In this document: piece after piece, positions 1 to 11,225 of the stretch
How the letters are laid out: each line of letters opens with the position of its first letter
Position numbering within the stretch: the stretch's first letter is position 1
NCBI GenBank assembly: GCA_035048815.1
Contig: JAUCBN010000034.1
Span: 13,432,737-13,496,736, forward strand
From: Abelmoschus esculentus
Lineage: Eukaryota > Streptophyta > Magnoliopsida > Malvales > Malvaceae
Direction: 5' to 3'
DNA length: 64,000 nucleotides
The notes under the pieces: generated by a model
What the model saw: the letters and a program-made list of their open reading frames with translations, nothing else
Database searches by the model: none
Told to the model about the DNA's origin: nothing
Made by a program: the position numbers and the translations under genes

Positions 1-570
1 TATTTCTAATTGCTTCTAGTTTCTTGTGTGTTCCAATTAAATATAAAATCGACCAGTTTAATGTTTAATCGATTAAAATTTTATTTATATTTTTTATGTA
101 ATAATTTTATTAAATATTAGCTCAATGTTATAAATTTATTTTATATTCATAAATATAAATATTTAAACATGTTTTGACCAGTATTAACTAAAATATCTCA
201 AAGTTTCTCTTAAAACTATAATATATTAATTTTAATTCTATATACTACAGTAATAAATTTTGTTTTTATATAATTATAACTAAGAAGCACGATTTTTTAA
301 TTAAAATCTATAAATTTATAAAAATAAATAAATTTAATCATTTTTATACTGATAAACATATTTTTATATTTAATATATATAATGATATCAGGTTGACTAT
401 AATAATTTAATAATAAATTTGTGGATTATAACGTGAGATGGGTGTCGGAGGGGTAGAGAGGAAGTCCTTTAAAAATTTTAAACTTTCATATTATTTATAT
501 ATAATTTTTAATATTTTTATTAATAATTTAAATTTATATTTTTTAAGATTTATAATTTTACACTATATAT
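1..570. other. AT-rich spacer left of the copia element
   Basis: This stretch is very AT-rich, with runs of A and T on both strands and no ORF with protein-like composition. I see no gene, RNA gene or clear repeat boundary. The last five bases (566-570, TATAT) are the left target-site duplication of the adjoining retrotransposon. Confidence 0.6.
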
Positions 571-831
571 TGTTGAAATATTAAAACAAAGGTTTTTACA
601 GAATGGATTTTCTTGTTCCATTTGCTCAGAGAGCATACTTATTTATCGTTACAAATGACCTAGCTGTAGTGCTAGCTGTCAGATTTCTAGAAGTACTAAC
701 AAATCCTAACAGAATACAATTAATTGTTGAGATTGTTGGTGCCTAATGATTGCCAGTACAAAGATTATTGCCAGCTGTTGCTGAGATGAGTTGGCTGCTG
801 CTACGAGCCATGCAACCATAATCTTCCAACA
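571..831 (-). repeat. 3' LTR of the copia element
   Basis: This is the element's 3' LTR, because the element reads on the minus strand. It is 261 bp with TG...CA-type ends and is the same length as its partner at 5207-5467. There are 15 mismatches between the two, 14 of them transitions, by manual count. Confidence 0.95.
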
Positions 832-1452
832 TTCATCCCGTTTCTTTGCTTGTTTGTCTTCAAATTTGTCGATGTGAATTACATTGAGTTTGTTCCGAAA
901 CTGTTCAAACTGTTGCATTGGCAGTGGCTTTGTAAACACATCAGCTATTTGATATGCTGCTGGAATGTAACCAACCTGTATCAAATGATTCATTACCTTT
1001 TCACGAACAAAGTGAAGATCCAAGTCAACATGCTTGGTCTTTGCATGCATGACTGGATTGGTAGCCATTGCCACCGTACTGGTGTTGTCACACTACACTT
1101 TTGGTACATCTCCAAGTTTAATTCCCATGTCTGTGAGTAAGTTTTGTACCCACACGAGTTCAGAAGTAGCATCAGCTAGACTTCTATACTCGGCTTCTGC
1201 AGTGGATCGAGATACAAACTTTTGTTTCTTTGAGCTCTATGACAATAAGTGATTCCCATAGTACACGCAATATCCAGAAACTGACCTCCTATCGTCTTCA
1301 TCACTCCCCCAATCAGCATCGGAGAAAACAATGAGAATGACAGATGTATTTGATTGGTTAGAGGTAAACCATAAGCCATACTCCATGGTTCCCTTGAGAT
1401 ACCTTAAGATGCGCTCAATTGCGCTCCAGTGGAGGACTGTGGGACACTGCAT
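832..1452 (-). pseudogene. copia RNase H domain, broken
   Basis: The minus-strand translation carries the end of a copia polyprotein. Near 1237-1452 it has the segment between reverse transcriptase and RNase H (ILRYLKGT, DADWGSDEDDRRS). Near 900-1070 it has the terminal RNase H signature (KHVDLDLHFVRE followed by ADVFTKPLP). The segments are not in one open frame: the piece around 1176-1379 is shifted relative to the pieces on either side. The coding region stops just inside the 3' LTR. Copia RNase H normally removes the RNA strand during cDNA synthesis; this copy cannot produce a continuous product. Confidence 0.85.
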
Positions 1453-1648
1453 GTATTAAACAATTTTACTCACTACATATGAGATGTCTGGACGAGTATG
1501 ACAGACATACAAAAGAGCACCAACGATGCTTCAAAACTTAGTGACATCATTGAAGTGTTCACCACTTATTTTGTTCAATTTTGGTGAGACAAACATTGGT
1601 GTGTCAACAGGCTTTGCATTGAGCATATTCGTTCTTTCAAGTAGATCA

Positions 1649-3025
1649 TTAATATATTTCTTCTGGGTGAGAAACATACCAGTAGTATTGACAGCAACTT
1701 GAATCTCCAAAAAAATAGTCAATTATGCCAAGGTCTTTGAGAGAAAATTGACTGTGAAGTTTAGCTTTTACTTCAAAGATGTGATCTTCAGAGTTACCAG
1801 TGAGAAGAATGTCATCTACATATACAATGATGTAGGTAACCAAGTGATCATCCATGTATTTAAAAAGTGATACATCTGCTGTCGAGTGTTCAAATTTTAG
1901 AGTTGCCAGAAATTCTTGAAGTCGAACAAACCAGCTTCGAGGTGCTTGACGCAGACCATACAAAGCTTTAAGAAGCTTGCAAACCAAAGGTTGGCCATTG
2001 AAATCAACTTGCTCAAAGCCTGGTGGTTGACACATATAAACTTCTTCTCGAAGATTGCCTTTGAGGAAGGCATTATTAACATCGACTTGATGTACCTTCC
2101 AATGATTAGACACTGCAAGGGATAAGAGGACATTGATTGTGAGAGATTTGACCACCGAACTGAATGTATATGTAAAATCATGTCCAGCAATTTGGGAGTA
2201 TCCCTTTGCTACCAGTCGAGCCTTATAGCGATTGAGTGAGCCATCAACATTCTTCTTTAGTTTAAACAACCATTTGCAGCCAATAGGCTTGCGATCAGGA
2301 GGAGCCTCAGTCAAGATCCAAGTGCCATTAGCCATAAGGGCAGAATATTCTTTAAGAACTGCTACTCTCCATTCTGGATTGTCCATTGCCTCATAAACAG
2401 TGGTGAGAATATCATCAGTGCTTTCATGAAGATAGACTTTTGATTTGAAGATGCCATGTTTACTTCTGGTTGCCATAGGGTGAGTATTAGTAGTGGAGTG
2501 CAGAGGTGCTTCAGGCTCAGGTAAAGGAGATGTATCTTCCTCAATTGCAGCTGCATCCTCAGGACCACTAGTTACAGGGGAGGAAATTGTCGCAGATGTT
2601 TTCTCAGGACCACTAGATACAGGTGAATGGACTGTCTCAGATGTGGGATTAGGGTCAGGCACTGGAGAAGAGAAAGATGATTGCCGAGGTGGAGATGCAA
2701 CTGGAGAGGGAACATTTGTTGGAGAAGAAGGAGGTGCACCTGGTGGAATGTCATTTGTAGCAGGTGGCACAATTCTAATTGGGTCTGAAATAAATTCCTT
2801 GTCCTTGGCAGTGTCTTTTAAAGTAGCCTGTAGTTTGTCATAAAAAGAAAAAATTCTTTCGTCAAACTGCACATGCCGAGTAACATATATCTTGCCAGAT
2901 GAGTCAAGACACTTGTAACCATGATGTTGTGGAGAGTAACCAAGGAAGACACACTGTTTTGAGCGAAAATCAAGCTTATGTCTGTTATATGGCCTAAGAT
3001 AGGGGTAACAGGCATAACCAAACAC
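1649..3025 (-). pseudogene. copia integrase C-terminus and reverse transcriptase
   Basis: This is a 458-codon open stretch, the longest surviving part of the element. Its start is the integrase C-terminal region (GYACYPYLRPYN and FLGYSPQHHGYKC). A proline/serine-rich linker follows, then a copia reverse transcriptase with WILTEAPPDRKPIGCKW, RYKARLVAKGYSQ, DVNNAFLKGNL and the catalytic YVDDILLTGNS. The frame is shared with the integrase core upstream (3278-3700) but changes near 1700, before RNase H. The catalytic aspartates look intact, but the broken neighbours make the polyprotein non-functional. Confidence 0.9.
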
Positions 3026-3277
3026 TCGAAAGAAGGCGTAGTTTGGCTTCCTTTGTGTAAGCTTCTCATGAGGAGAGATGTTACCGAGAACTTTGGTGGG
3101 TAAACGATTAATGATAAATGTTGCGCTGAGGACAGCATGAGACTAAAAACATAATGGTACTAATGCTTATGCAAGGAGACATAGAGCAGTCTCAATGATC
3201 TGCCTGTGTTTTCTCTCCACAATCCCATTTTGTTGGGAGGTGTAAGGACAAGTGACTCGATATTGGATGCCAAGCAT

Positions 3278-3700
3278 TTAAAGCTTAGGGGATAGTGATC
3301 GAAACTCACCACCTCCATTAGTTTGCACAGCTTTAATGTTGAAAGAAAATTGATTTTTTACTGAGGCAACAAAAACATCAAATACATGGATTGTTTCACT
3401 TTTATCTTTGAGCAAATATGTCCAGCAATTTCGTGAAAAAAGATCAACAAAAGAGACATAATATCTGAACCCAGCAGAAACTATGGGGGCAGGACCCCAA
3501 ACATCAATCTCCACAAGTTCAAAAGGTGTGTCATAAACAGTGGTGGAGTGTGGAAAAGGAGTTGCATGAGCTTTTCCCATTCGACAAGCTTGACATACTG
3601 CATTTGGAGTAGGTGGAACTTCTTTGTGGAAGATTGTTCGAAGGATCTCAGGAGCTGGATGTCCCAGCCTTTGGTGCCACATCCAATAAAAGGGAAGCAT
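3278..3700 (-). pseudogene. copia integrase core
   Basis: The minus-strand product shows the zinc-binding HQRLGHPAPE start of a copia integrase, a paired C-x2-C (CQACRMGKAH), and the start of the DDE core (ELVEIDVWGPAP, YYVSFVDLFSRNCW). This segment is one frame away from the gag-protease part and in frame with the reverse transcriptase part. A stop near 3278 separates it from the C-terminal integrase segment. Confidence 0.88.
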
Positions 3701-4175
3701 GATTATTTACAGAAGAAACTAAAATGGTATGAGCAACTGGTTGAAAAGGAAAATGATATAAGCCTCCTTCTTGAACCCCTTGCAAGAGAACTGTGCCTGT
3801 CACCTTATCCTTCACATAACACACATTCGAGTGAAATTTAAGAATCACATTATTATCTTTAGTGAACTTTGAGACAGATAAGAGATTACGAGTTATCTGA
3901 GGTACTCGAAATAACCTATCAATCACCAATCATTTATTGGAAGTAAGAATAGTAGAATTGCCAATGTGAGTAATGGACAGAGGAGTATTATCTCCTAAAT
4001 GAACCTTACCCTGACCAGTGTAAGGCGTGGCAATGGTCATAGCAACAAGATCTTTCGTGACATGGTGAGTGGTACCAGAATCTGGAAACCACCAAATAGC
4101 ATTACCTCCTGGTTCAGTGACAACCAAAGAATTCACTTGAATGGTGTCCTCGACAGATGATTGTTCTTTAGCCAA
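3648..4175 (-). pseudogene. copia protease and gag-pre-integrase segment
   Basis: Two open pieces in the same frame cover this region. The upstream piece (3930-4175) has the aspartic protease signature WWFPDSGTTHHVT. The downstream piece (3648-3929) has the linker typical of copia (RVPQITRNLLSVSKFT, then FHSNVCYVKD), ending at the integrase boundary. A stop separates the pieces and the frame shifts near 3700. In an active element the protease would cut the Gag-Pol polyprotein. Confidence 0.85.
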
Positions 4176-4232
4176 AACAGGATCAGGTGCAGAAACAAAT
4201 GGTTCATATAGTTGTGCCAGCTGATCAAGATT

Positions 4233-5123
4233 TCAGACAATATTGGCTTGAGGAGTTGTTTCATCAAAAGTGTAAGCAATTTTTTTGAATTTTTCATCAA
4301 AGCGATGCCAGCAGATGTCAACCATATGACCATATTTGCCACAGAGTTGGCACTGAGGCCGGCCAAATGATCTCCCTCGTGAACGGCCCCGAAACGAAAC
4401 AGGTGAGGAGCGTGCTCTACCGCGAGCATAATGAGTGAGGTTGATGCCAACAGGAGATTCAATGAAATCGGTGAGTCTTGATTCAGCATCAGAGAGGACT
4501 GAGACAACCCCTTCAAGTGTATAGGGAACTTGACTGGCAGTGATGACAACAATGAAAGGAGCATATTCTGGTGACAAACCATTAAGGATTGTGGCAATGT
4601 GTTCCACATCAGAGATACGATGACCAGAGATGGCTAACAAGTCGCATATCTCTTTGATTTTGGTGGTATACTCACGCATCCGAAGAGATCCTTTGTGCAT
4701 GGAGCGGAGTCGACAATGGAGGTGCATGACTTTCGTTGTAGAAAGCTTGGAATAGAGCTTGGTAAGTATTGATCAGATTTTAACTGACGTTTCAGCTCCA
4801 ACGAGCTGGGGAAGGATATCTGAGCTCACTGTTGAGAGAAGCCAAGAAGCTAGGAAGCTGTCTTGTTTGATGAATTGCTTATAAGCAGGGTTGACCACAC
4901 GATCACCATTCGCTCGAGAAAGAAACTTTTCAGGTCGAGAGAACTCAGGATCAAGATAATCTTGCAACCTTAAATCACGAATGGTGAGAATAACTTGCTG
5001 CTTCCAGAGAAGAAAGTTAGAATCATCCAAACAGACGTTAATCCTCTTATTAGAAAACATCTGAGAGGTGGGGTCTCCATCTTCGATAGCAAGAAAAGAC
5101 TCAACAGGCTCGGGAAGGGCCAT
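4233..5123 (-). pseudogene. copia gag with CCHC zinc knuckle
   Basis: Gag starts at an ATG at 5123 on the minus strand (MALPEPVESFLAIEDGD). It contains the FLLWKQQVILTIRDLRLQDY motif of plant copia Gag (UBN2-type). It ends with a CCHC knuckle, CQLCGKYGHMVDICWHRFD (about 4310-4370), after an arginine-rich stretch. The N- and C-terminal pieces share a frame and are separated by at least one stop between about 4730 and 4770. Gag would form the virus-like particle in an active element. Confidence 0.88.
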
Positions 5124-5198
5124 GAGAACTTGAACCAGAGAAACAAAGAAGAAAGAGAAGAAATCTTAAGATAACGCCATAGGACCAGACCAAGACGA

Positions 5199-5206
5199 TG
5201 ATACCA
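5199..5206 (-). promoter_or_regulatory. tRNA primer-binding site of the copia element
   Basis: The complement reads TGGTATCA directly next to the 5' LTR with no spacer. It matches the first eight bases of the initiator-Met tRNA primer site common in plant retrotransposons; the match does not continue further in. Confidence 0.75.
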
Positions 5207-5467
5207 TGTTGAAATATTGAAACAAAGGTTTTTACGGAATGAATTTTCTTGTTTCATTTGCTCAGAGAGCATGCTTATTTAACGTTACAAATGACCTAGC
5301 TGTAGTGCTAGCTGTCAGACTTCTAAAAGCACTAACAAACCTTAACAGAATACAATTAATTGTTGAGATTGTTGGTGCCCAATGATTGCCAGTACAAAGA
5401 TTGTTGCCAGCTATTGCTGAGATGAGTTGGCTGCTGCTACGAGCCATGCAACCATAATCTTCTAACA
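5207..5467 (-). repeat. 5' LTR of the copia element
   Basis: This is the promoter-bearing LTR in element orientation, 261 bp, followed on the plus strand by the TATAT target duplication. It ends only 17 bp before a hairpin MITE at 5485. Confidence 0.95.
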
Positions 5468-5484
5468 TATATTCTCTCTTACCG

Positions 5485-5685
5485 GAGAAATTATATCATG
5501 GGTCAGTTCCATCACGTCATCCATGGAACCAACTAATAGAAACTGTTCACCTCATTATTTTTTAATTTTTCAAATGAAGATTCATTTAAGAAAAAATTGT
5601 AACATAGAAAAATTGACAAAATAGACAGTTTTTATTGGTTGGTGTTATGGACAAATGATGGAACTGACCCATGATATAATTTTTC
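5485..5685. mobile_element. MITE with about 35-bp terminal inverted repeats
   Basis: The left end begins GAGAAATTATATCATGGGTC and the right end is a close inverted copy (ATGATATAATTTTTC), with complementarity continuing inward through the GTTCCATCA motif. It has no coding capacity. Flanks CTTACCG (5478-5484) and CTAAACCG (5686-5693) may be a decayed 8-9-bp target duplication. The ends match at least five other copies in this window, two of which keep clearer 9-bp duplications. A Mutator-like non-autonomous family fits best. Confidence 0.75.
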
Positions 5686-5690
5686 CTAAA

Positions 5691-8190
5691 CCGACTTAGT
5701 TGACATCATCCAAGCAATATTCACCTGATCATATTCAAATTTTTTCGATCCTATTTGACGTTGTTTACTCTTTCAAAGTTGAAAATAATTAGATTTTTTT
5801 TTTCCATATTCGTTTACTCCTTCAAACTTACAAATTGTTTAATATTTATCCCACGTATTTGGTTAGTCATTCAATAATTTTTTATTGTGCCGGCGAAGCC
5901 AGGGATTATTTAGATGTCCGATCCTGTTGAAAAATTAATAATTATTTTTAACTCGTATTTAATTGTAACTTTTGTATTTCTATCCCTTTTAATCATAAAA
6001 TTTAATTTAACACCTCAATTTTTAACATAATTTTTTTAACTTTGACTCTTCAAGATTTTTATATTTATATCTCGACCCAAATTTAAATTTCTGATAAAAT
6101 TTTTAATAAATATAATTGATCCTTATACGTGTGTAAAATTAAATCATCTCTTTTTATAGGACAAGACACGGTAACACAAGAATTTTTTTTAGTTATGTAC
6201 TTATTTTAAATTATTAAATGAGTGTAAATTGATGATTGAGATTAAAAAATTAAAAAAAAAATAATTTTTTAAGGAAAAAGTTAAATAATTTTAATTATAA
6301 ATTTATACTCATCTAATAATAAAAATAATGGATAAATTTTTCATATATTATAACAATTATCATAGATTATGAGATTAAAAAATAAAGAAAAAAACGGAAA
6401 AAGAATGGTAAGAATTAGGTTTTTAGCGAGTAACAAGCGAAGGTTTCTTTTCTTTACGGCCTAGAAAATGAACTTCTGATTGAGTCGAAAATAGACTTTA
6501 AAATATTTTTTTAATAAATAATGTTTATTGACCGATAATATAAATAAAAGTCGTGGAAGAGGTCTGTAGTAGGGATGACAAGTTAATACTTTAAATTTTT
6601 TGAGATTTTTTTATATAAATTGTATATGAAAATATTAAAAAATAAATTTAATATCACTCTGAAGGAATATTTACACTTTTTTTTTAAATTTTACTACTAT
6701 ATTTTAAATTTAACATTATAGTTCATTTTTTACTTTAGGTTGACTATAGGATTCCTAACGTGAGTAATTGGCAGAGATGGTAATCCTGTCGTTTTAATAG
6801 AGTTTGAGTCGAGTTATTTCGGTTTGAATTTTTTTGTTTTGTTTAGGTTTAATTTGGTTGGGTAGAATTTAATTATAGTTTATATTATTCGGTTAATCGA
6901 ATCGGATTGACATTAAATTATTTGATTTTCAGGTCACGTCAATATCAGAGCAATTGAATTTAGTGTCAGATTAATATTAGATTGTTAATTTTTAATTTGA
7001 TCAAAATATCGGATCAATTATTTTTTTAAGTCTGATCAATATCGAATTAGTTACTTTTTGGGTTCGAATCAATATAAAATATATATTTGAACAAATTAAG
7101 TTCGACATACTTTTAGTTTGAGTTGATTTTTTTAGTTGCTTTCAGTTCGAGTCAGATTTTAATTTAACTAGAATTTAAAATGATTTTGATTCGATTTGAT
7201 TTATTTCAAGTTTAAATAAAATTTAAATAATTTATATTAAATATTAGATAAAAAATAAATTCGAATTTCAGGTCAAATTTACTGACTGGGCGGATTTCTT
7301 TCTTTTAGATCTCAACCCGACTTTAATTTATATTGCATTCCGCTGTATATTTAAATAAACGGTATTTAAAACGTGATGTAAGTTCACATTTAGCTTTAAA
7401 AATCCAATTTTGTTTAAACCAAACATGTTCACATATGAAACATGAGTGTATGTTAGAAGCACACTTGTGTGTTGTGAAGTGGAATTGTTCTTTTTTATTT
7501 TATTTTCAGTTAACAATTAATTTATTTAAAATTTTAGTTTTGCTTAATACAAAGAATAAAAATTAATTAATAAAATAGTTAATATTTATCATATTTATAA
7601 AAATTAAGCGTTACTTCTATTTCACTAATATTGTTTTAGAAAGTGAAGAGTCTTTTATATAATTTTTAAATAAAAAAACTTTTAAACATAAATTTATATT
7701 ATCGAATGTTCATGAATGTAAATGAACAAACAAATTTTTTACTCGTATTCTTTTATTAATTAAACGAATAAAACAAGTATTCATATTTATTTATTTTATA
7801 ATTAAACAAACATAAATAAATTTCTCGTTAAATTGTTGTTCAAACATTTATTTTATTTACCAACCTAATAATTTGATTTCTTAGTGGGTGAGGGATAGTG
7901 ATGCTTAGTTAATCTTCTGGACAATAATTTAAAAGAAGCATTAGAAGGTTCTGATTAGCCGCCATGAACTACGCGTATATGCTTAGTTAATCTTCTCGGG
8001 TATGCAATAAATAAAATAACGATTACAATGGAACAAATAAAAAGCTACGTCATGCACACACGTGATTAATTATAGTAGACGTCTTCAAATTGGAATTCCA
8101 ATTTCCATTAATAGGGAAGCCTGGGATCATAATAGGGCTGCTCTCGCTGTTATTGAGCATGGCCCGTGCCACTAATTGGTCTCGACGGTG
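5691..8190. other. AT-rich spacer with degraded repeats
   Basis: No ORF here looks like a protein. About 6772-7320 is rich in CGGTT, CGAATC and GATTCG words and starts with AGATGGTAAT, like the end of the hAT element at 27293. It may be a truncated relative, but I find no right end. The remainder is low-complexity AT sequence. Confidence 0.5.
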
Positions 8191-8192
8191 GT

Positions 8193-8365
8193 TTGGCTGA
8201 AGTTGAATACAGACAAGGCTAAGATATGGATGATGGTTTTGCTTCATGTAGTGGGGTCTTACTTGATAGTCTTGGCAATGGTAAGTGGCAAGTTGGGTTT
8301 ACAGAGTCTATTGGAGTGGGTTTCGTCAGGAATAGAAGTGGTTTGCGTAGCATACGACCAGGTTA
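8193..8365 (+). pseudogene. LINE-type RNase H domain relic
   Basis: The plus strand encodes WLKLNTD at 8194-8214. About 10 codons later, in a shifted frame, comes DDGFASCSGVLLDSLGNGKW (from 8229) and then QVGFTESIGVGF. This is the order of the RNase H-type domain found at the end of plant non-LTR retrotransposons and in isolated copies of that domain. The single frameshift, missing flanks and lack of other LINE parts mark it as dead. Active-site residues past the GVL segment are not preserved. Confidence 0.6.
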
Positions 8366-8470
8366 CTTTCCTTTCTCCTGGAGGATATTGCCAGTGAAGT
8401 TCAGACAAATGGTTGATTGTGTAGTTGCTTTAGTTGGTTACTGATTTTGTTTTTTAATGTTTATTTTATT

Positions 8471-8731
8471 AGAAAGATTATATCATAGGCCTGGCTCACT
8501 ACGTCATCGTGTCTCTAACTAATAAAACTCACTTATTCCACTACTAATCAACCATGTAATTAATATAATTTTTAGAAATTATATTTTTAAAATATATGAA
8601 AAATATGAGTAAAGATTCATTGGTTGGAAAAAAATGAGTTGGAGATTAGTGGTGAAGTGGGTGGTTTTCATTGGTTAGAGTCTTAGGGACCACAGTTGAC
8701 GTGGTAAGTCGAGCTCATGATATAATTTCTC
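8471..8731. mobile_element. MITE with about 90-bp inverted repeats
   Basis: Left (AGAAAGATTATATCATAGG) and right (ATGATATAATTTCTC) ends are inverted copies. The pairing runs on through CTAACTAATAAAACTCAC against its inverted partner near 8655-8695, so the element is almost entirely a hairpin. Flanks TATTTTATT (8462-8470) and CATTTTATT (8731-8739) agree at 8 of 9 bases, which supports a 9-bp target duplication as made by Mutator-like transposases. It is the first of three such units in a row. Confidence 0.8.
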
Positions 8732-8818
8732 ATTTTATTGGTTTTTTTATTAATGTATTATTTTCTTTTGATTATGTTTATAATTTTTTAATGAGACACT
8801 AATAATATCATTTGTATA

Positions 8819-9000
8819 GAGATTATATCATAAATCTTGTTCACCACGTCATCCGTAATTCATGCAATCAAGTCTGTTTATCTTTAAGTAATTACATAAT
8901 AATTATCCACTTATTAATTATATGCTAGAAAGAGGTGATGATTCAAATGAGATGGATAAATCTGATTGGTTAGGGACTACGAGTAATGAAAAAAATTATA
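8819..9000. mobile_element. MITE, same family, right end eroded
   Basis: The left end GAGATTATATCATAAATC and the GTTCACCACGTCAT subterminal motif match the 8471 copy. Inner inverted pairing is seen between CAATCAAGTCTGTTTATC and GATAAATCTGATTGGTTAG. The outer 20 bp or so of the right repeat is missing where the next MITE begins. Confidence 0.6.
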
Positions 9001-9223
9001 CCACAAACTATCCTCATTATATCATTCATACTCTTAATCAATAAAAATTACTTATTTTATTATTTTTTATATTATATAATGATTTTAAAATGGTTTTTTA
9101 ATTTAATTTAAATTACATTAAAATTTATTTAATAAAAAATTAACATAAATATAAAATATATAATTTTTATTAATTAAAATCATAAATAATATGATAAAAA
9201 TGTCTGTCACATAAAATTTTCCT
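8990..9223. mobile_element. MITE, same or related family, third in the row
   Basis: The left arm (AAAAAAATTATACCACAAAC, then CTCTTAATCAATAAAAATTA) pairs with the right arm ending ATAAAATTTTCCT, through TAATTTTTATTAATTAAAAT. It sits directly against the preceding copy. There is no coding capacity. Confidence 0.6.
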
Positions 9224-9950
9224 TCCTATATATAATACCGGAGAAAGAATCAAAGAAATAATAATATTATTATTTTAAAGAATAAATATAAACTAATAAA
9301 TGTAATACCAATTAAAAAGTAAATTAGGAATGTGTATAAATTCGCTTATGTAAACAAATAATGGACGGGAAAGTATAATTATACTTTATAGTCAAAGTCA
9401 ACAACTATTTTTATTATTCCACTAACCCGAATAAATTTTAAAATAATAAAACAAGAAATACAAAGAATGGACTAAAGTTTATTTATTAAAAAATTGGAAA
9501 AAATATTAATTTAACTTAAATAAAATTTAGAAAATATACTTTTTATCAAAATATTTTATAACATGATTTATGTTAAATTTAAGTAAATATAAATATTTTA
9601 ATAAAGGATAAATATTTAATATGTTAACGATAGTAATTAAAAATTTTATCAACACTTTAATTTTAGAGTTTAATTATTTAATTTAGGATGTAAAATTTTA
9701 AATATAGTATTTAAATATAATTTGGCATTATAATTTAAATTATATAATTTAAAATCTAAATCTTTTATATTAAAAATTAAATCTTAACTTTTAAATTCTG
9801 AATTTTAACATTAAATTTTAAATTTTAATTATTATATGTAATTTAACCCCTACCCAAAAAAACTATAAACATACGAACAAATATACGAAGTTACCGCGTA
9901 GCTTGGCCGTTCAATAGAGATTGCCATGTCCTACCGTAGAAACGTCAGCG
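9224..9950. other. AT-rich spacer and probable U-box gene promoter
   Basis: No ORF or repeat boundary is seen. From about 9880 the composition becomes less AT-rich, consistent with the proximal promoter and 5' leader of the U-box gene downstream. Confidence 0.45.
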
Positions 9951-10763
9951 GCGTCTCTACAATCGTATACACCATAAGCGTGTGGGAAAACTTGGGTGAC
10001 AGTGGCCTGTGGGGAAGCGTTTGAAAACTTCACTCTTTAAAAAGTCGGGGCGAAGCTTAAATACGACCTGGAAGAATCTGATTCCGGGTATTTGTCAGTG
10101 AAGATTGTAGAAGGACTGGGATAACCCGTTGACGAGTCTTGATTTTGATTTTGTCTCTGTTTTATGATTGCCTAAAAATCAAAATCGAGAAACTTTCTTC
10201 GTTTTTCTAATTTCACTATCTTCTTCTCAAAGGCTTTCATTGTCCAGAAAAAAGAATCACCTGCATGTTTATAATCCAGATATTAAGAATTTTGTTTTCT
10301 TATTGGGTTTTTGGTTTTATTGGTTGCCTTATCTTGAAGGAATCTAAAAGCAAAAAGTTTCTAATTCGCTATCATTTTCTTTTCTGGTGGATTATTGAAG
10401 GCTTTTTTTCATTTTGGAGTTTCTTTTTTAAATTATTAATACTATCTAGATGGAGTTAGGAGTGTTAGGATTATCGGTAAGTGTAAGAAAGAGTTAAAAA
10501 CTGTTTTTTGAGCAAGAAGATTATGCAATCTGCTTGCTTATCTTTAAAGCTTTTTTGAATTATTGTTTTCTTTTCACGTTGCTCATCTATGGCCGAGCTG
10601 CGAGGATTTTACTTCTGAATTAAACTGGAGGGTTTAGCTTACGGTTAAAATTGGTTGTCTCTGCTGGTTCAAGTTCTTCTACCTTTGGTGGTGTTCTATA
10701 GCTTAAAAGTACGCTTTCATACAAAAAAACTTAACATCATTGCTCTGGTTGCTGCATCTTTGG

Positions 10764-11210
10764 GTGAGTTTCTCTTCCCTTTCGCTCTAATATGCTTTCC
10801 AAATCATATAACTTTTTATTTATTTATTTATTTATCATGGTTAGGTTTAAAATTAGCAGCCATTACATTTTAATGAAAGATAACAGTAGTCAAAATCATT
10901 TTTCATATTATTATCATGACTAAGCGTGCTATTTAGTTGGGACCAAGGCCTAGACGTCTGGTTGATTTGTTTTGTATCTTTTTTTACTGAAGTTTAGCAC
11001 AAAGTGTATGAGTTATGAGCTACATATGCAGAGTTAATGCAAATCATAATGCTACACCTAAAAATGTCACCTGAAGTATCAATATAGAAAACGGGTTTCA
11101 TCTTTTATAGCTTGATAGGTTGTGTGGTAAGCCCGAGAGCCTGTGAACATGAGGTGGTTTGCAGTTCTCGATCTGTTTAATTATTTGCTTGTGTTTTTGT
11201 TTATTAGTCA
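10764..11210 (+). other. Intron in the 5' leader of the U-box gene
   Basis: A strong donor (GG|GTGAGT at 10763/10764) and an acceptor (TTAGTCAG ending at 11210) place an intron 15 bp upstream of the start codon. Short ORFs between about 10265 and 10870 are leader or intron sequence, not genes. The cap site is not determined and probably lies between 9950 and 10250. Confidence 0.55.
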
Positions 11211-11225
11211 GGATATAGCTTTTGA

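Larger units (their letters stand above)
571..5467 (-). mobile_element. Ty1/copia LTR retrotransposon, decayed, minus strand
   Basis: Two 261-bp direct repeats (571-831 and 5207-5467) start with TGTTG and end with AACA, and both outer ends abut TATAT (566-570 and 5468-5472), a 5-bp target-site duplication. Read on the minus strand, the interior encodes Gag, protease, integrase, reverse transcriptase and RNase H in that order. Integrase before reverse transcriptase is the copia order. A primer-binding site TGGTATCA touches the 5' LTR (complement of 5199-5206) and matches the initiator-Met tRNA end used by many plant copia elements. A purine-rich tract lies against the 3' LTR (832-846). In-frame stops and at least two frame changes break gag-pol, so it is not autonomous. 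The LTRs differ at 15 of 261 sites. Confidence 0.96.

Noticed and set aside
2493..2843. Plus-strand 116-codon ORF rich in Gly
   Set aside because: It is antisense to the proline/serine-rich linker of the copia polyprotein.
10265..10873. Two short hydrophobic plus-strand ORFs before the U-box gene
   Set aside because: They fall in the spliced leader and intron of that gene, are T-rich by composition, and match no family I know.
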